DNA of 64,000 nucleotides, from assembly GCF_007570825.1 (NCBI RefSeq), contig NZ_SUNB01000005.1, positions 186,001-250,000 of the forward strand. Reading direction: 5' to 3'. This DNA is from Pleionea sediminis (GTDB taxonomy: Bacteria > Pseudomonadota > Gammaproteobacteria > Enterobacterales > Kangiellaceae). Every line of letters begins with the position of its first letter. Position 1 is the stretch's first letter. Below, piece by piece: positions 50,533 to 59,558 of the stretch. Made by a program: the position numbers and the translations under genes. The notes under the pieces were generated by a model, which was not told the origin of the DNA, searched no databases, and was given only the letters and a program-made list of their open reading frames with translations.

Positions 50533-51852
50533 ATGGATTTATTTGATAACCAACAACCGTACCGACCTTTGGCCGATCGAATGCGGCCTCGAACATTGGA
50601 TGAATACGTTGGCCAGGAACATTTGTTAGGCGAGGGCAAGCCTCTTCGAAAATGTATCGCCAGTGACCAATTGCATTCGATGATTTTTTGGGGCCCACCC
50701 GGTGTTGGTAAAACATCTTTAGCTCGTTTAATTGCACGTGAAACTTCCTCTAACTTTATTGCTGTCTCGGCAATTATGAGTGGCGTTAAAGATATTCGTG
50801 CTGCGGTTGAGCAAGCGAAGCAGTCTCAGGTTCATGGTAATAAAACGTTGTTGTTTGTCGATGAGGTGCACCGATTTAATAAGTCGCAGCAAGACGCATT
50901 TTTGCCTTTTATTGAAGATGGCACTTTTGTTTTTATCGGTGCAACTACTGAGAATCCTTCATTTGAATTAAATAATGCTTTGTTATCTCGATCGCGCGTT
51001 TATCGTTTGTCTCGACTTAAAGAGAATGAGTTACAACATCTATTAAAGATGGCTGTGTCGGATTCGGAGCGTGGATTAGGTGAATTAAATTTATCATTGA
51101 GCGATGAAGCAACCGAATTACTCATTCAGTCGTCTCATGGCGATTCACGACAATTATTGAATTATTTGGAGATTGCTTCAGATTTTGTTGCCGACGATTC
51201 AACGGCTCGATTGGAAAAACATCATATTGCCGAAGTTGTGGGAGATAAAGTACGCCATTTTGATAAAGCGGGCGATGTATTTTACGAACAAATTTCTGCT
51301 TTGCATAAATCGGTGCGAGGTTCTTCGCCCGATGCCGCCCTTTATTGGTTTTGTCGAATGATCGATGGTGGTTGTGATCCGCTTTACGTTGCTCGTCGAG
51401 TCGTGCGAATGGCGAGTGAAGAAGTGGGAAATGCCGATCCTCGCGCATTAACGGTGGCACTTAATGCTTGGGAAGTGCAAGAACGTTTAGGATCGCCAGA
51501 AGGTAAATTGGCGATTGCACAGGCAATTTTGTATTTGGCCAGTGCGCCTAAAAGCAATGCGGCTTATCGGGCGTATGGTGAAGCGAAGCAATTTGTTCGG
51601 GATGATCCGGGATTGGATGTCCCTGTTCATTTAAGAAATGCACCGTCAAAATTGATGAAGCAATTAGGGTATGGGCAAGAATACCGATATTCTCACGATG
51701 AGCCAGAAGCGTATTCTGCAGGTCAAACATATTGGCCAGATGACCTTGAACCGGTTAATTTTTATCAGCCTGTAGAACGCGGGCTGGAAATACAAATTAA
51801 AAAGAAGCTGACGCATTTAAGCCAGCTCGATGCCAAAGCGAGAAATCAATAA
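50533..51852 (+). CDS. rarA: replication-associated recombination protein RarA (MgsA)
   Basis: 439 aa AAA+ clamp-loader-like ATPase: RPLADRMRPRTLDEYVGQ, Walker A GPPGVGKTS (about 55-63), Walker B FVDEVHRF and the sensor TTENPSFELN. It acts at stalled forks. It ends one base before crcB, so the two genes are coupled. Confidence 0.96.
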   Translation: MDLFDNQQPYRPLADRMRPRTLDEYVGQEHLLGEGKPLRKCIASDQLHSMIFWGPPGVGKTSLARLIARETSSNFIAVSAIMSGVKDIRAAVEQAKQSQVHGNKTLLFVDEVHRFNKSQQDAFLPFIEDGTFVFIGATTENPSFELNNALLSRSRVYRLSRLKENELQHLLKMAVSDSERGLGELNLSLSDEATELLIQSSHGDSRQLLNYLEIASDFVADDSTARLEKHHIAEVVGDKVRHFDKAGDVFYEQISALHKSVRGSSPDAALYWFCRMIDGGCDPLYVARRVVRMASEEVGNADPRALTVALNAWEVQERLGSPEGKLAIAQAILYLASAPKSNAAYRAYGEAKQFVRDDPGLDVPVHLRNAPSKLMKQLGYGQEYRYSHDEPEAYSAGQTYWPDDLEPVNFYQPVERGLEIQIKKKLTHLSQLDAKARNQ

Positions 51853-52245
51853 ATGTCCGCTCAATGGATATATATTTTTGCCGTGGCGTCGGGAAGTGCC
51901 TTGGGCGGTGTTTTGCGTTTTTTGACGCGTGAATATTTGCCGGTGCTAGTTCCAATTGATTTTCCCATAGGAACATTAGTTGTGAATGTATTAGGCTGCT
52001 TTGTTGCTGGTATTTTGCTCATTTATTGGCAGGGTGTTCAAGTTAATCCAGTATTAAAAGCTGCGATAATGATTGGTTTTCTTGGCGCGTTAACGACTTT
52101 TTCATCCTTTTCTGTCGATACTTTGGTATTGTTTCAAGAGCAACAATTTATAAAGGCTGTAACCAATGTGGCCCTAAATATGGCATTAAGCTTAATTGCT
52201 GTTTTTTTAGGAGCATGGATTGGTGGTAGAATAACGCAAATTTAA
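51853..52245 (+). CDS. crcB: fluoride ion channel/exporter CrcB (Fluc)
   Basis: 130 aa with four transmembrane helices. Signatures GGVLRFLTREYL, GTLVVNVLGCFVAG (with the channel Asn) and GFLGALTTFSSFSVDT. It exports fluoride as an antiparallel dimer. The ATG abuts the rarA stop, and no fluoride riboswitch is visible upstream, so it appears constitutively expressed with rarA. Confidence 0.94.
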   Translation: MSAQWIYIFAVASGSALGGVLRFLTREYLPVLVPIDFPIGTLVVNVLGCFVAGILLIYWQGVQVNPVLKAAIMIGFLGALTTFSSFSVDTLVLFQEQQFIKAVTNVALNMALSLIAVFLGAWIGGRITQI

Positions 52246-52267
52246 AATTAGTAATGAGTGAAGGTAA

Positions 52268-53548
<1,281 letters not shown>

Positions 53549-53604
53549 ACACCGCTTAATTTTTTGTTTGAAATTAAAAGTCTTAGGTGTCGAAAATAAT
53601 GCAA

Positions 53605-53636
53605 TAAAAAAGGGCTCAAATGAGCCCTTTGTTTTA
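53605..53636. terminator. bidirectional Rho-independent terminator
   Basis: Stem AAAGGGCTCA/TGAGCCCTTT with a 2-nt centre, T-rich on both strands, between convergent serS and the MlaC-like gene. Confidence 0.9.
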
Positions 53637-53649
53637 ACTCTAACTTTAC

Positions 53650-54246
53650 TTACTTTTCATTTTGTTCCAGCTTTGCTAATAACGCATCAAATCCTTTTTC
53701 TACATCAACGGATTTCAATTGTTCACGATAGTTTTGCAGTATTTTGACGCCTTCAACAGAAATATCAATGACTTTCCAGTCGTCATAGTCTTCCATCATT
53801 TTTAACGTATATATGATACTGAATGATTCGCTTTCTTTAGACACTAGCTCACTGTAAACCCAGGCCGTTTGCCTGGTTCGTGAAAAATTAGTTTTAATAA
53901 AATTGAAAGTGTGACCGTCGTAATTATTCAGGCCTTGCGCATAGGTCTTTATAATGTGGTCAACAAAAGCATCGGTAAAGCGTGTGCGTTGTACATCGTC
54001 GAGCTTATCCCAAACTTTACGTTTTAACACGCGCTTTCCTAAGCCTTTGGTATCAACCAAAGGAACCAAGTTTTCTCGAACAATTTGATGCGCAAAATGC
54101 TCATCAGACTCTAATTGGGTTCGGTTGTTCTCTAGCAGCGCAATCATGTTATCGGCTGCATTTTTTAACAACACATCCGGTTCGGACGCTGCATTAGCGA
54201 CCGAACTGGTAACTATCAACCCTAAGGCAAACAACAAGTGTTTCAT
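53650..54246 (-). CDS. MlaC/Ttg2D-like periplasmic phospholipid-binding protein (copy 2)
   Basis: 198 aa. Signal peptide 1-19 (VANA cleavage). The mature part has the MlaC/Tol_Tol_Ttg2 pattern: VRENLVPLVDTKGLGKRVL, FTDAFVDHIIKTYAQGLNNYDGH and DWKVIDISVEGVKILQNYR. MlaC carries phospholipids between the MlaA complex and MlaFEDB. No other mla gene is nearby. It lies 26 bases after its paralogue in the same direction, so the two are an operon made by tandem duplication. Confidence 0.88.
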   Translation of the reverse strand: MKHLLFALGLIVTSSVANAASEPDVLLKNAADNMIALLENNRTQLESDEHFAHQIVRENLVPLVDTKGLGKRVLKRKVWDKLDDVQRTRFTDAFVDHIIKTYAQGLNNYDGHTFNFIKTNFSRTRQTAWVYSELVSKESESFSIIYTLKMMEDYDDWKVIDISVEGVKILQNYREQLKSVDVEKGFDALLAKLEQNEK

Positions 54247-54272
54247 TAGATTCCTTTTATCCCTTGCGTTAC

Positions 54273-54884
54273 TTATTGAAGTTCAATTTCGTTATTTTCT
54301 AACTTTTTAATGACTGAGTCGAGACCGTCTTTTTGAATTTGTTGCGCAAATTGATTACGGTAGCTTGAAGCCATGCTAATGCCTTCAATGCGAACATCAA
54401 TCACTCGCCAAGCATCCAAACCTTTGGGTTTTCTGAGTAAGTAGTCAATTTTTACCGGCTCACCCTTAGGCTGGTTCATAACACTTTTAACACGAGCTGC
54501 TGTTTCTTTGCTGTTGTACTCAGTATCTTCAAATTCAAATGACTGACCTTCGTATTGAGCTAAGCCTTTGGCGTAAGTATTCACCACTAAATTTACGAAT
54601 TCTTCAACAAATTTTTGTTGTTGTTGAGGAGATGCGTTTTTCCATTCTTTAGCAAGAACTCGGCGACCAAGTCCTTCTTGATCGATGTAAGGTACTAACT
54701 CTTTTTTGACCAGTTCGACAGCCATGTCTGGATTGTCTTGTAGTTTGTCCTGATTTTTTTCAAGATAAGAGACGATGTTATCGGCAACGCCTTTGAGCAT
54801 GTCTTTTGGATCGGACTCTGCAAACGTTGTAGCCGAGAATACAAAAAGCAAAAGAGCAACAAATCTATTTACCGTGGTTGTCAT
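54273..54884 (-). CDS. MlaC/Ttg2D-like periplasmic phospholipid-binding protein (copy 1)
   Basis: 203 aa. Signal peptide 1-22 (FAES). Family motifs: LVKKELVPYIDQEGLGRRVL, FVEEFVNLVVNTYAKGLAQYEGQ and AWRVIDVRIEGISMASSYRNQF. Clearly paralogous to the following gene but well diverged. Either could be the main MlaC; the rest of the pathway must be elsewhere in the genome. AGG lies upstream of the ATG. Confidence 0.88.
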   Translation of the reverse strand: MTTTVNRFVALLLFVFSATTFAESDPKDMLKGVADNIVSYLEKNQDKLQDNPDMAVELVKKELVPYIDQEGLGRRVLAKEWKNASPQQQQKFVEEFVNLVVNTYAKGLAQYEGQSFEFEDTEYNSKETAARVKSVMNQPKGEPVKIDYLLRKPKGLDAWRVIDVRIEGISMASSYRNQFAQQIQKDGLDSVIKKLENNEIELQ

Positions 54885-54999
54885 TTTAGGTTCCTTGAAG
54901 TTTCAGTGTTCGTATTTTAACGAGTTTTTCGATACTAGTCTCTGATTCTATCGGCGTAATAATTAACTAAAGCTTAACGAAACATGTCTACTAATACGT

Positions 55000-55329
55000 T
55001 TATAAGCACCTTTTGGGTTTCGGAAGCCCGGCTATCTTCGTGGCCTGTTTCGCAGCGCCTTTAGGAAATAGCTTGTGGAGATAGATGCTGTTGCCTTTTT
55101 CTTCGCCAAGTTCTTTCGCCAGGTACTTCACTAGTGGTCTAATAGATGGACTAGTTTCGTACTCCTCATAAAAACGTCGGACAAATCGAATAACTTCCCA
55201 ATGATCGTCACTTAATTCGATATTTTCGCCTTTGGCAAGCAGTGGGGCAAGCGTTTCGTCCCATTGTGCCGGATCCAGCAAATAGCCTTGTTTATCCGTT
55301 GAAATATGGTCTGGCAGGGCATTCATCAA
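55000..55329 (-). CDS. tusE: sulfurtransferase TusE (DsrC family)
   Basis: 109 aa. The C-terminal arm ends [11 protein letters not shown], with the sulfur-carrying penultimate Cys108. [17 protein letters not shown] is the conserved core. TusE takes sulfur from TusBCD and passes it to MnmA. It overlaps tusB by four bases (ATGA). Adjacent to yccA across the tus operon, as tusE/yccK is in E. coli. Confidence 0.94.
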   Translation of the reverse strand: MMNALPDHISTDKQGYLLDPAQWDETLAPLLAKGENIELSDDHWEVIRFVRRFYEEYETSPSIRPLVKYLAKELGEEKGNSIYLHKLFPKGAAKQATKIAGLPKPKRCL

Positions 55330-55610
55330 TGAAACGTCCAGGTTAGGGTTTTAGTAAATTCCGCGGTTAGAGCAACAAAGGCATCATAGTCGGGCACCCA
55401 GTCGATCGAGGATGTATCTGATATGCCCCTCACAGTGGCATCAATTTTAAGCACTTTTGCTGCTTTTAGTTTGGGAGCTAACACATTGTTTTTTATAAGA
55501 TAACAGCCGTCTTCTATTAATAGCAGTGAGTCATTCGAACTCATCGATGCGACTAGCGTTTCTAGCTGCTCTTCGCTTATGGGGCGATTAACTATGTGTA
55601 AACAACTCAT
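55326..55610 (-). CDS. tusB: TusB, subunit of the TusBCD sulfur relay
   Basis: 94 aa DsrH-like protein: [16 protein letters not shown] at the N-terminus and [11 protein letters not shown] in the core. It lacks the active cysteine arrangement of TusD and has a structural role in the heterohexamer. It overlaps tusC and tusE by four bases at either end. Confidence 0.88.
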   Translation of the reverse strand: MSCLHIVNRPISEEQLETLVASMSSNDSLLLIEDGCYLIKNNVLAPKLKAAKVLKIDATVRGISDTSSIDWVPDYDAFVALTAEFTKTLTWTFH

Positions 55611-55960
55611 AACGAAAACACCTGTGACGAGCGTTCAATGAGGTTTTTGTATTCTGCATCATTGAGAATCTCGACCTTTCTTAGCAATTGCTCAGGCAAT
55701 AAGCCGTAATGTGTGAGGCTTTTGTGGTAAACATATAAATGCTCAATATCGTAAAGGTCTAATCCGTTGAATAAACGAGTGTATTCTTTTTGACCGACGA
55801 GTTTGGGGTGCTGGTCATCGATGAGTTGCCAAACTCCTTCACCGACAAAGAGCAGACCAACCGATTGGTCAAACGAAGCGGCAGCGAGAGCCATATCCAG
55901 TTGCTCTTTTCCAGAGTCCGTGGAATAAGGCGGTTTGGTAAAGATATAGAGTTGATTCAT
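55607..55960 (-). CDS. tusC: TusC, subunit of the TusBCD sulfur relay
   Basis: 117 aa DsrF-like protein: FTKPPYSTDSGKEQLDMALAAASFDQSVGLLFVGEGVW. The segment is quoted in part as TKPPYST and GLLFVGEGVW. It lies eight bases after tusD and overlaps tusB by four. Confidence 0.9.
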   Translation of the reverse strand: MNQLYIFTKPPYSTDSGKEQLDMALAAASFDQSVGLLFVGEGVWQLIDDQHPKLVGQKEYTRLFNGLDLYDIEHLYVYHKSLTHYGLLPEQLLRKVEILNDAEYKNLIERSSQVFSL

Positions 55961-55968
55961 TAAGCCGC

Positions 55969-56364
55969 CTAGGAAAAGTGAATAACACGATCGGAGTGAC
56001 TTGAGGCTTCAACCCACTCACCAAGGCCAGCAATATGAAAGTCAGCGTTAACGTTGTGGTCCGGTAAACCAGCCAACTCAGCATCTTCCTGGCTAACAAT
56101 ACCGCGTTTATTGGCGACAGAAACGCACGCATTTATTGTTAAATCGTATTGGCTCGCCAAACTGCTCCAGCCTTGCTGAAGATTTTGCTCATCATTCGCA
56201 GGGTTCCACAATTCATTCGCAACATAAACAGCATCGCCATAGAAAAAGACTGAGTGGACACTGTGGCCTTGCCGGTAACAAGCGTCGACAAACCGCTGGG
56301 CCGAAGAATGAGCCTGAGAAGTGTAGGGCGAACCGGTAACTAATATTGCGTACTTAAGAGCCAT
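55969..56364 (-). CDS. tusD: TusD, catalytic subunit of the TusBCD sulfur relay
   Basis: 131 aa DsrE-like protein: YAILVTGSPYTSQAHSSA, HSVFFYGDAVYVAN and the active cysteine in NACVSVANKRGI (about 79). It accepts persulfide sulfur from TusA and passes it to TusE. First gene of the tusDCBE operon, which feeds MnmA (33.9 kb). Confidence 0.94.
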   Translation of the reverse strand: MALKYAILVTGSPYTSQAHSSAQRFVDACYRQGHSVHSVFFYGDAVYVANELWNPANDEQNLQQGWSSLASQYDLTINACVSVANKRGIVSQEDAELAGLPDHNVNADFHIAGLGEWVEASSHSDRVIHFS

Positions 56365-56412
56365 AATTATGGGTATCTTGCTGATTTGGCACTATTTTAC
56401 CATAAGACAGGC

Positions 56413-56442
56413 ATTAAAAAACCCGGCCGAGGCCGGGTTTGT
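56413..56442 (-). terminator. Rho-independent terminator of yccA
   Basis: Stem AAACCCGGCC/GGCCGGGTTT; the A run on the left is the U run of the leftward transcript. It separates yccA from the tus operon. Confidence 0.9.
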
Positions 56443-56462
56443 GTTCAGAAAACGACGAAGAA

Positions 56463-57146
56463 TTAATCGTCGCCGCTGAATGCTGCTAACAAGTGCAGAA
56501 TATTCATGAACAACACATAGATGTTAATGAATACACTCATAGCGGCCATGATGTAGTTGGTTTGCTCACCACGCATGATTGAGCTGGTGTCGTACAAAAT
56601 GTAGCCAGATATTAGTAGCACCATCGCAGCTGAGATAGCTGTGCTTAAACCACTAACGTGCCAGCCAGCAAAGTAGTTTCCGATGAAGTAAATAAGTGCA
56701 ACACCGAAAACAACCATTAGTCCTGCGAATAAAAAGCCTCGCATGAAAGTAAAGTCTTTGCCTGTTTTCAGTACATAACCTGAAAGGGCGAAGAAAATAA
56801 GGCCGGTTAGTCCAAGTGCTTGGATAACGATTTCACTACCAAAATTGGCAACATAAAGGTTGATGATTGGGCCCGCATAAAAACCTAAGAACCCGGTGAA
56901 TAAAAACATCATTAAAATTCCCAACCCACTGTTGGAAGTTTTAGCCATGATAAACGGCATACCGATAATGATGGCCAGATACAACCAAGGTGAAATTGGG
57001 GCGATGTTCATTGCCATTGCAACGCCAGCTGAAATGGCACTAACAATCAAGGATGCAGCAACCAACAAATAAGTATTTTTCAATACCTTGTTAATTTCTA
57101 CACCGCTCGACATTGAGCGATCAATGGTATTAACATTACGTTCCAT
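56463..57146 (-). CDS. yccA: Bax inhibitor-1 family membrane protein YccA
   Basis: 227 aa with seven transmembrane helices. BI-1/LifeGuard motifs: NKVLKNTYLLVAASL near the N-terminus, GFYAGPIINLY, and the C-terminal LYDTSSIMRGEQTNYIMAA with acidic residues of the ion path. E. coli YccA is a substrate and modulator of FtsH. Its place between tus genes and tRNA-Ser is conserved with E. coli. Confidence 0.93.
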   Translation of the reverse strand: MERNVNTIDRSMSSGVEINKVLKNTYLLVAASLIVSAISAGVAMAMNIAPISPWLYLAIIIGMPFIMAKTSNSGLGILMMFLFTGFLGFYAGPIINLYVANFGSEIVIQALGLTGLIFFALSGYVLKTGKDFTFMRGFLFAGLMVVFGVALIYFIGNYFAGWHVSGLSTAISAAMVLLISGYILYDTSSIMRGEQTNYIMAAMSVFINIYVLFMNILHLLAAFSGDD

Positions 57147-57352
57147 AGGGACTTTTCTCCGAATTACAACAAGTTAAGTTATTACTGTAGACAAATATAT
57201 CAAATAATAGTTTCACTACAAGTATTATCGTGTTGCAGATTATTTCATAATCATGTCTGTTTATGCGTTGTTCAATTTCATAAAAACATAGAAAATTTTA
57301 CACGAAAAGCTTGATTCTTAAAATGTTTCTAGTATTATTCGGCCTTCTTCGC

Positions 57353-57443
57353 GGAGGGATGGCAGAGCGGTTGAATGCACCGGTCTTGAAAACCGGCATG
57401 GGTTAATAGCCCATCTAGGGTTCGAATCCCTATCCCTCCGCCA
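57353..57443 (+). tRNA. serT: tRNA-Ser (anticodon UGA)
   Basis: 91-nt cloverleaf with a long variable arm. Acceptor GGAGGGA/TCCCTCC, anticodon stem CCGGT/ACCGG around loop CTTGAAA (anticodon TGA), T-arm GGTTCGAATCC region, discriminator G and encoded CCA (57441-57443). Reads UCA and other UCN codons. Its 3' end is the junction with the integrated element. Confidence 0.96.
57421..57443. other. candidate attachment site (attL) in the tRNA-Ser 3' end
   Basis: The T-loop/acceptor end of tRNA-Ser directly precedes an integrase gene, the usual arrangement for tyrosine-recombinase elements. No second copy of this sequence is seen to 64000, so attR should lie beyond the window. The exact core is not determined. 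Confidence 0.5.
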
Positions 57444-57742
57444 CTTACTCTTGTAGTTACAATAGTTTAGTGGCTCTCCGAACTTTCTAATCTCTAATAT
57501 ATTTTCTCTATTTCTAAACTGACTGTGGCTGCTTTTGTGCCCAACGCGTTTTGTTTTCTGCAAAATAATCTAGAATCGTTGTTTCCGTAATCTGTTATCT
57601 TGCTATCCAATAACATTGGGTTTGAAGTTTCAAAGTTCAAGAGAGAAGTGAGCTATAAGCTCATTTTTGCTGAGCTTTGGGAAGCTTTCATTATCGGTAG
57701 TCGGTAAATTAACGATATATGATAACGAATTCTTTTGTTGCG

Positions 57743-58783
57743 TTAGTCGTTGCGTTCGAGGTGAATGCTTGACGCAGTATTGGGACGCAAGCTGATATTT
57801 TTTGCGGCTTGGTGTAAATGACTTTCTGCTAAGTGCGCGTAACGTTGTACCATTTTTAAGCTGGTCCAGCCGCCAAGTTCCATTAACTCGCTTGGAGTCG
57901 TTCCGCGCATGATATGCCAGCTGGCCCAGGTGTGCCTGAGATCGTGCCAACGAAATGGAGTAAGCCCCGCACGTTCTATCAGTGGCTTCCAGGTGTCTTT
58001 ATTATCGATCTGTACGAACGGTTTGCCATGGTAAGTAAAAACGTATTCGGGATGATTGCCGACATTATTGCGAATGATCTGCAGCGCTTCTTCATTCAGT
58101 GGAACGCGAATAGTACGTTTTCCTTTAGCTGAATGGGCTGGAATAAATGCCTGGCGGTTTTTCATGACGATCCATTCCCATTGCATTCCGAGGCAGTTGG
58201 ATTTTCGTACGCCAGTCAGTAGCGAAAAGCGGATGGGATCTTTCAAATGTTTGGGCGCACAGTCGATCAAGCGTTGGGCTTCTTCTGGTTTTAACCAGCG
58301 AGGCTCTCGATTGCCTTCATCTAAAAATCGTATGTTTGGGACGCGATCAATCCACTCCCATTCTTTCTGTGCCAAGTTAAACAACGATCGAAGCGTTGAG
58401 GCGATTCGATTACGCCGCGCATTCGAGCATTCGCGTTCGTCTTGGTATTCATCCAGAATGTCATCAATCAAATTGCGATCGATGTCTTCCAAATGAATGT
58501 CTGGTGTGTTTCGCGCGAAAAGGTTCGTTAGTATGTCGATATGACTGTAAATATCCGGGTAACTGCGCAACTCTTGCTTTTCTCTTAAAAATTTAACTGC
58601 CGCTTTATCCCAAGGGGTTTTGGGTTTTATACCTAGTCTGTCCTGTTCAAATAGGCGGCGCTTTAACCGGGCTTCGACTTGTTCGGCTTCAGACTTTTCA
58701 GTTGCGCCCGTGCTCTTGCGGTAGCGCTTTCCCTTAAAGTAGAAATTGGTGTAATAAAACTGTCCTCGTTTGATAACAGACAT
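57743..58783 (-). CDS. tyrosine recombinase/integrase
   Basis: 346 aa. The N-terminal arm and SAM-like core-binding domain cover about 1-165. The catalytic domain has Arg193 in TGVRKSN, Lys in AKGKRT, HDLRH for His-x-x-Arg, GGW and nucleophile Tyr315 in RYAHL, so all active residues are present. It is transcribed toward the tRNA. It starts inside the overlapping excisionase-like gene, with GAGAGAG upstream of the ATG. About 300 bases between its stop and the tRNA hold no gene. Confidence 0.95.
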   Translation of the reverse strand: MSVIKRGQFYYTNFYFKGKRYRKSTGATEKSEAEQVEARLKRRLFEQDRLGIKPKTPWDKAAVKFLREKQELRSYPDIYSHIDILTNLFARNTPDIHLEDIDRNLIDDILDEYQDERECSNARRNRIASTLRSLFNLAQKEWEWIDRVPNIRFLDEGNREPRWLKPEEAQRLIDCAPKHLKDPIRFSLLTGVRKSNCLGMQWEWIVMKNRQAFIPAHSAKGKRTIRVPLNEEALQIIRNNVGNHPEYVFTYHGKPFVQIDNKDTWKPLIERAGLTPFRWHDLRHTWASWHIMRGTTPSELMELGGWTSLKMVQRYAHLAESHLHQAAKNISLRPNTASSIHLERND

Positions 58784-58995
58784 GGTGAGCTCTCTCTAGT
58801 GTTAATATCAAATGGATTTCTTTGAAAGTACTTTGAACGAATAAAATTCACGAGATCAGACACAACAAAAACATGGGAACGGCCAATTTTGGCAGCGGGT
58901 AATTCGCCAGACTTAACCAACTCTAGAATTGTATCTTTGTGACACTTTAAATAATTTGCAGCTTCTGCAGTGCTTAGAGTTTTAAAGGCATTCAT
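58663..58995 (-). CDS. excisionase/AlpA-like MerR-type helix-turn-helix protein
   Basis: 110 aa. The N-terminal half is a helix-turn-helix of the HTH_17/AlpA type: STAEAANYLKCHKDTILELVKSG and KIGRSHVF. Such proteins act as excisionases or activate integrase. The C-terminal 50 residues are basic and Ser/Arg-rich. Its last 121 bases overlap the integrase start in another frame, a xis/int arrangement known from lambdoid phages. Confidence 0.85.
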   Translation of the reverse strand: MNAFKTLSTAEAANYLKCHKDTILELVKSGELPAAKIGRSHVFVVSDLVNFIRSKYFQRNPFDINTRESSPCLLSNEDSFITPISTLRESATARARAQLKSLKPNKSKPG

Positions 58996-59008
58996 TAGTC
59001 CACTCTCT

Positions 59009-59317
59009 TTAAATTAGAACCGCACTTGGAATACTAACTCTCTCTTTCACTCCGTCGGCTTGTCTGCGCTGTCTTTTAGGTTTTTGCGACACTCTGCGTC
59101 TATCGAATATTGTTCGGCGCTGAGAGCGGATATTGTAAGAGCCTACAATGTGGAGACCATCCTTGGTTTCTATCTTGCAGACAAACCGTTCAGGGTGTTT
59201 TTCTAGAAAGATGGTTCGGGGATAAATTGTCTGGATGTCACGAATCCATTCGCCAAAGCTGTGTCCAATATACTCGACCATAATCATCGGTAGATTTGTT
59301 ATTTTGTTCGTTTCCAT
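59009..59317 (-). CDS. small basic protein of unknown function in the mobile element
   Basis: 102 aa from the ATG at 59317, which has AGGA nine bases upstream; a TTG at 59368 would add 17 residues. No recognised family. The N-terminal half looks structured (YIGHSFGEWIRDIQTIYPRT); the C-terminal half is very basic (RSQRRTIFDRRRVSQKPKRQ), suggesting nucleic-acid binding (inference). It is read from a promoter with two repressor-type operators and ends 13 bases before the excisionase-like gene, so it is probably the first gene of the xis-int operon. Confidence 0.65.
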   Translation of the reverse strand: METNKITNLPMIMVEYIGHSFGEWIRDIQTIYPRTIFLEKHPERFVCKIETKDGLHIVGSYNIRSQRRTIFDRRRVSQKPKRQRRQADGVKERVSIPSAVLI

Positions 59318-59402
59318 CGTTACCGGTCCTGTTGTGTTAGAAATGACATCATTTTTTAAATACAGCAATGAATAATCCGCGATTTACCTTCTAAAAAAGA
59401 TA

Positions 59403-59444
59403 AATCAATATGATTAATATAATAAATCAATATGATTTAGTCAA
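59403..59444 (-). promoter_or_regulatory. sigma-70 promoter with two operators upstream of the xis-int genes
   Basis: On the minus strand TTGACT (59444-59439), a 17-bp spacer and TATATT (59421-59416) make a near-consensus promoter reading leftward. Operator AATCA-ATA-TGATT occupies 59425-59437 inside the spacer, and a second identical copy lies at 59403-59415, over the expected start site. The centres are 22 bp apart. The same operator occurs at the repressor/replication control region. Confidence 0.75.
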
Positions 59445-59558
59445 TTAACAAAGAACAACAACAATGTCATCAAAAGGAAAGTATTGGTAAATGTTGAAGT
59501 AGGTAGGATGATTAAATAGCATTAAACACGTTACCGCTGTATTTAATGCTACTGTGAG

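Noticed and set aside
51853-52245. Fluoride riboswitch before crcB
   Set aside because: crcB starts directly after the rarA stop, leaving no leader for a riboswitch.
57318-57563. Minus-strand reading frame across tRNA-Ser
   Set aside because: It is the antisense of the tRNA, a common false gene.
57630-57950. Minus-strand frame overlapping the integrase C-terminus
   Set aside because: It is out of frame with a well-supported integrase and has no own ribosome site.
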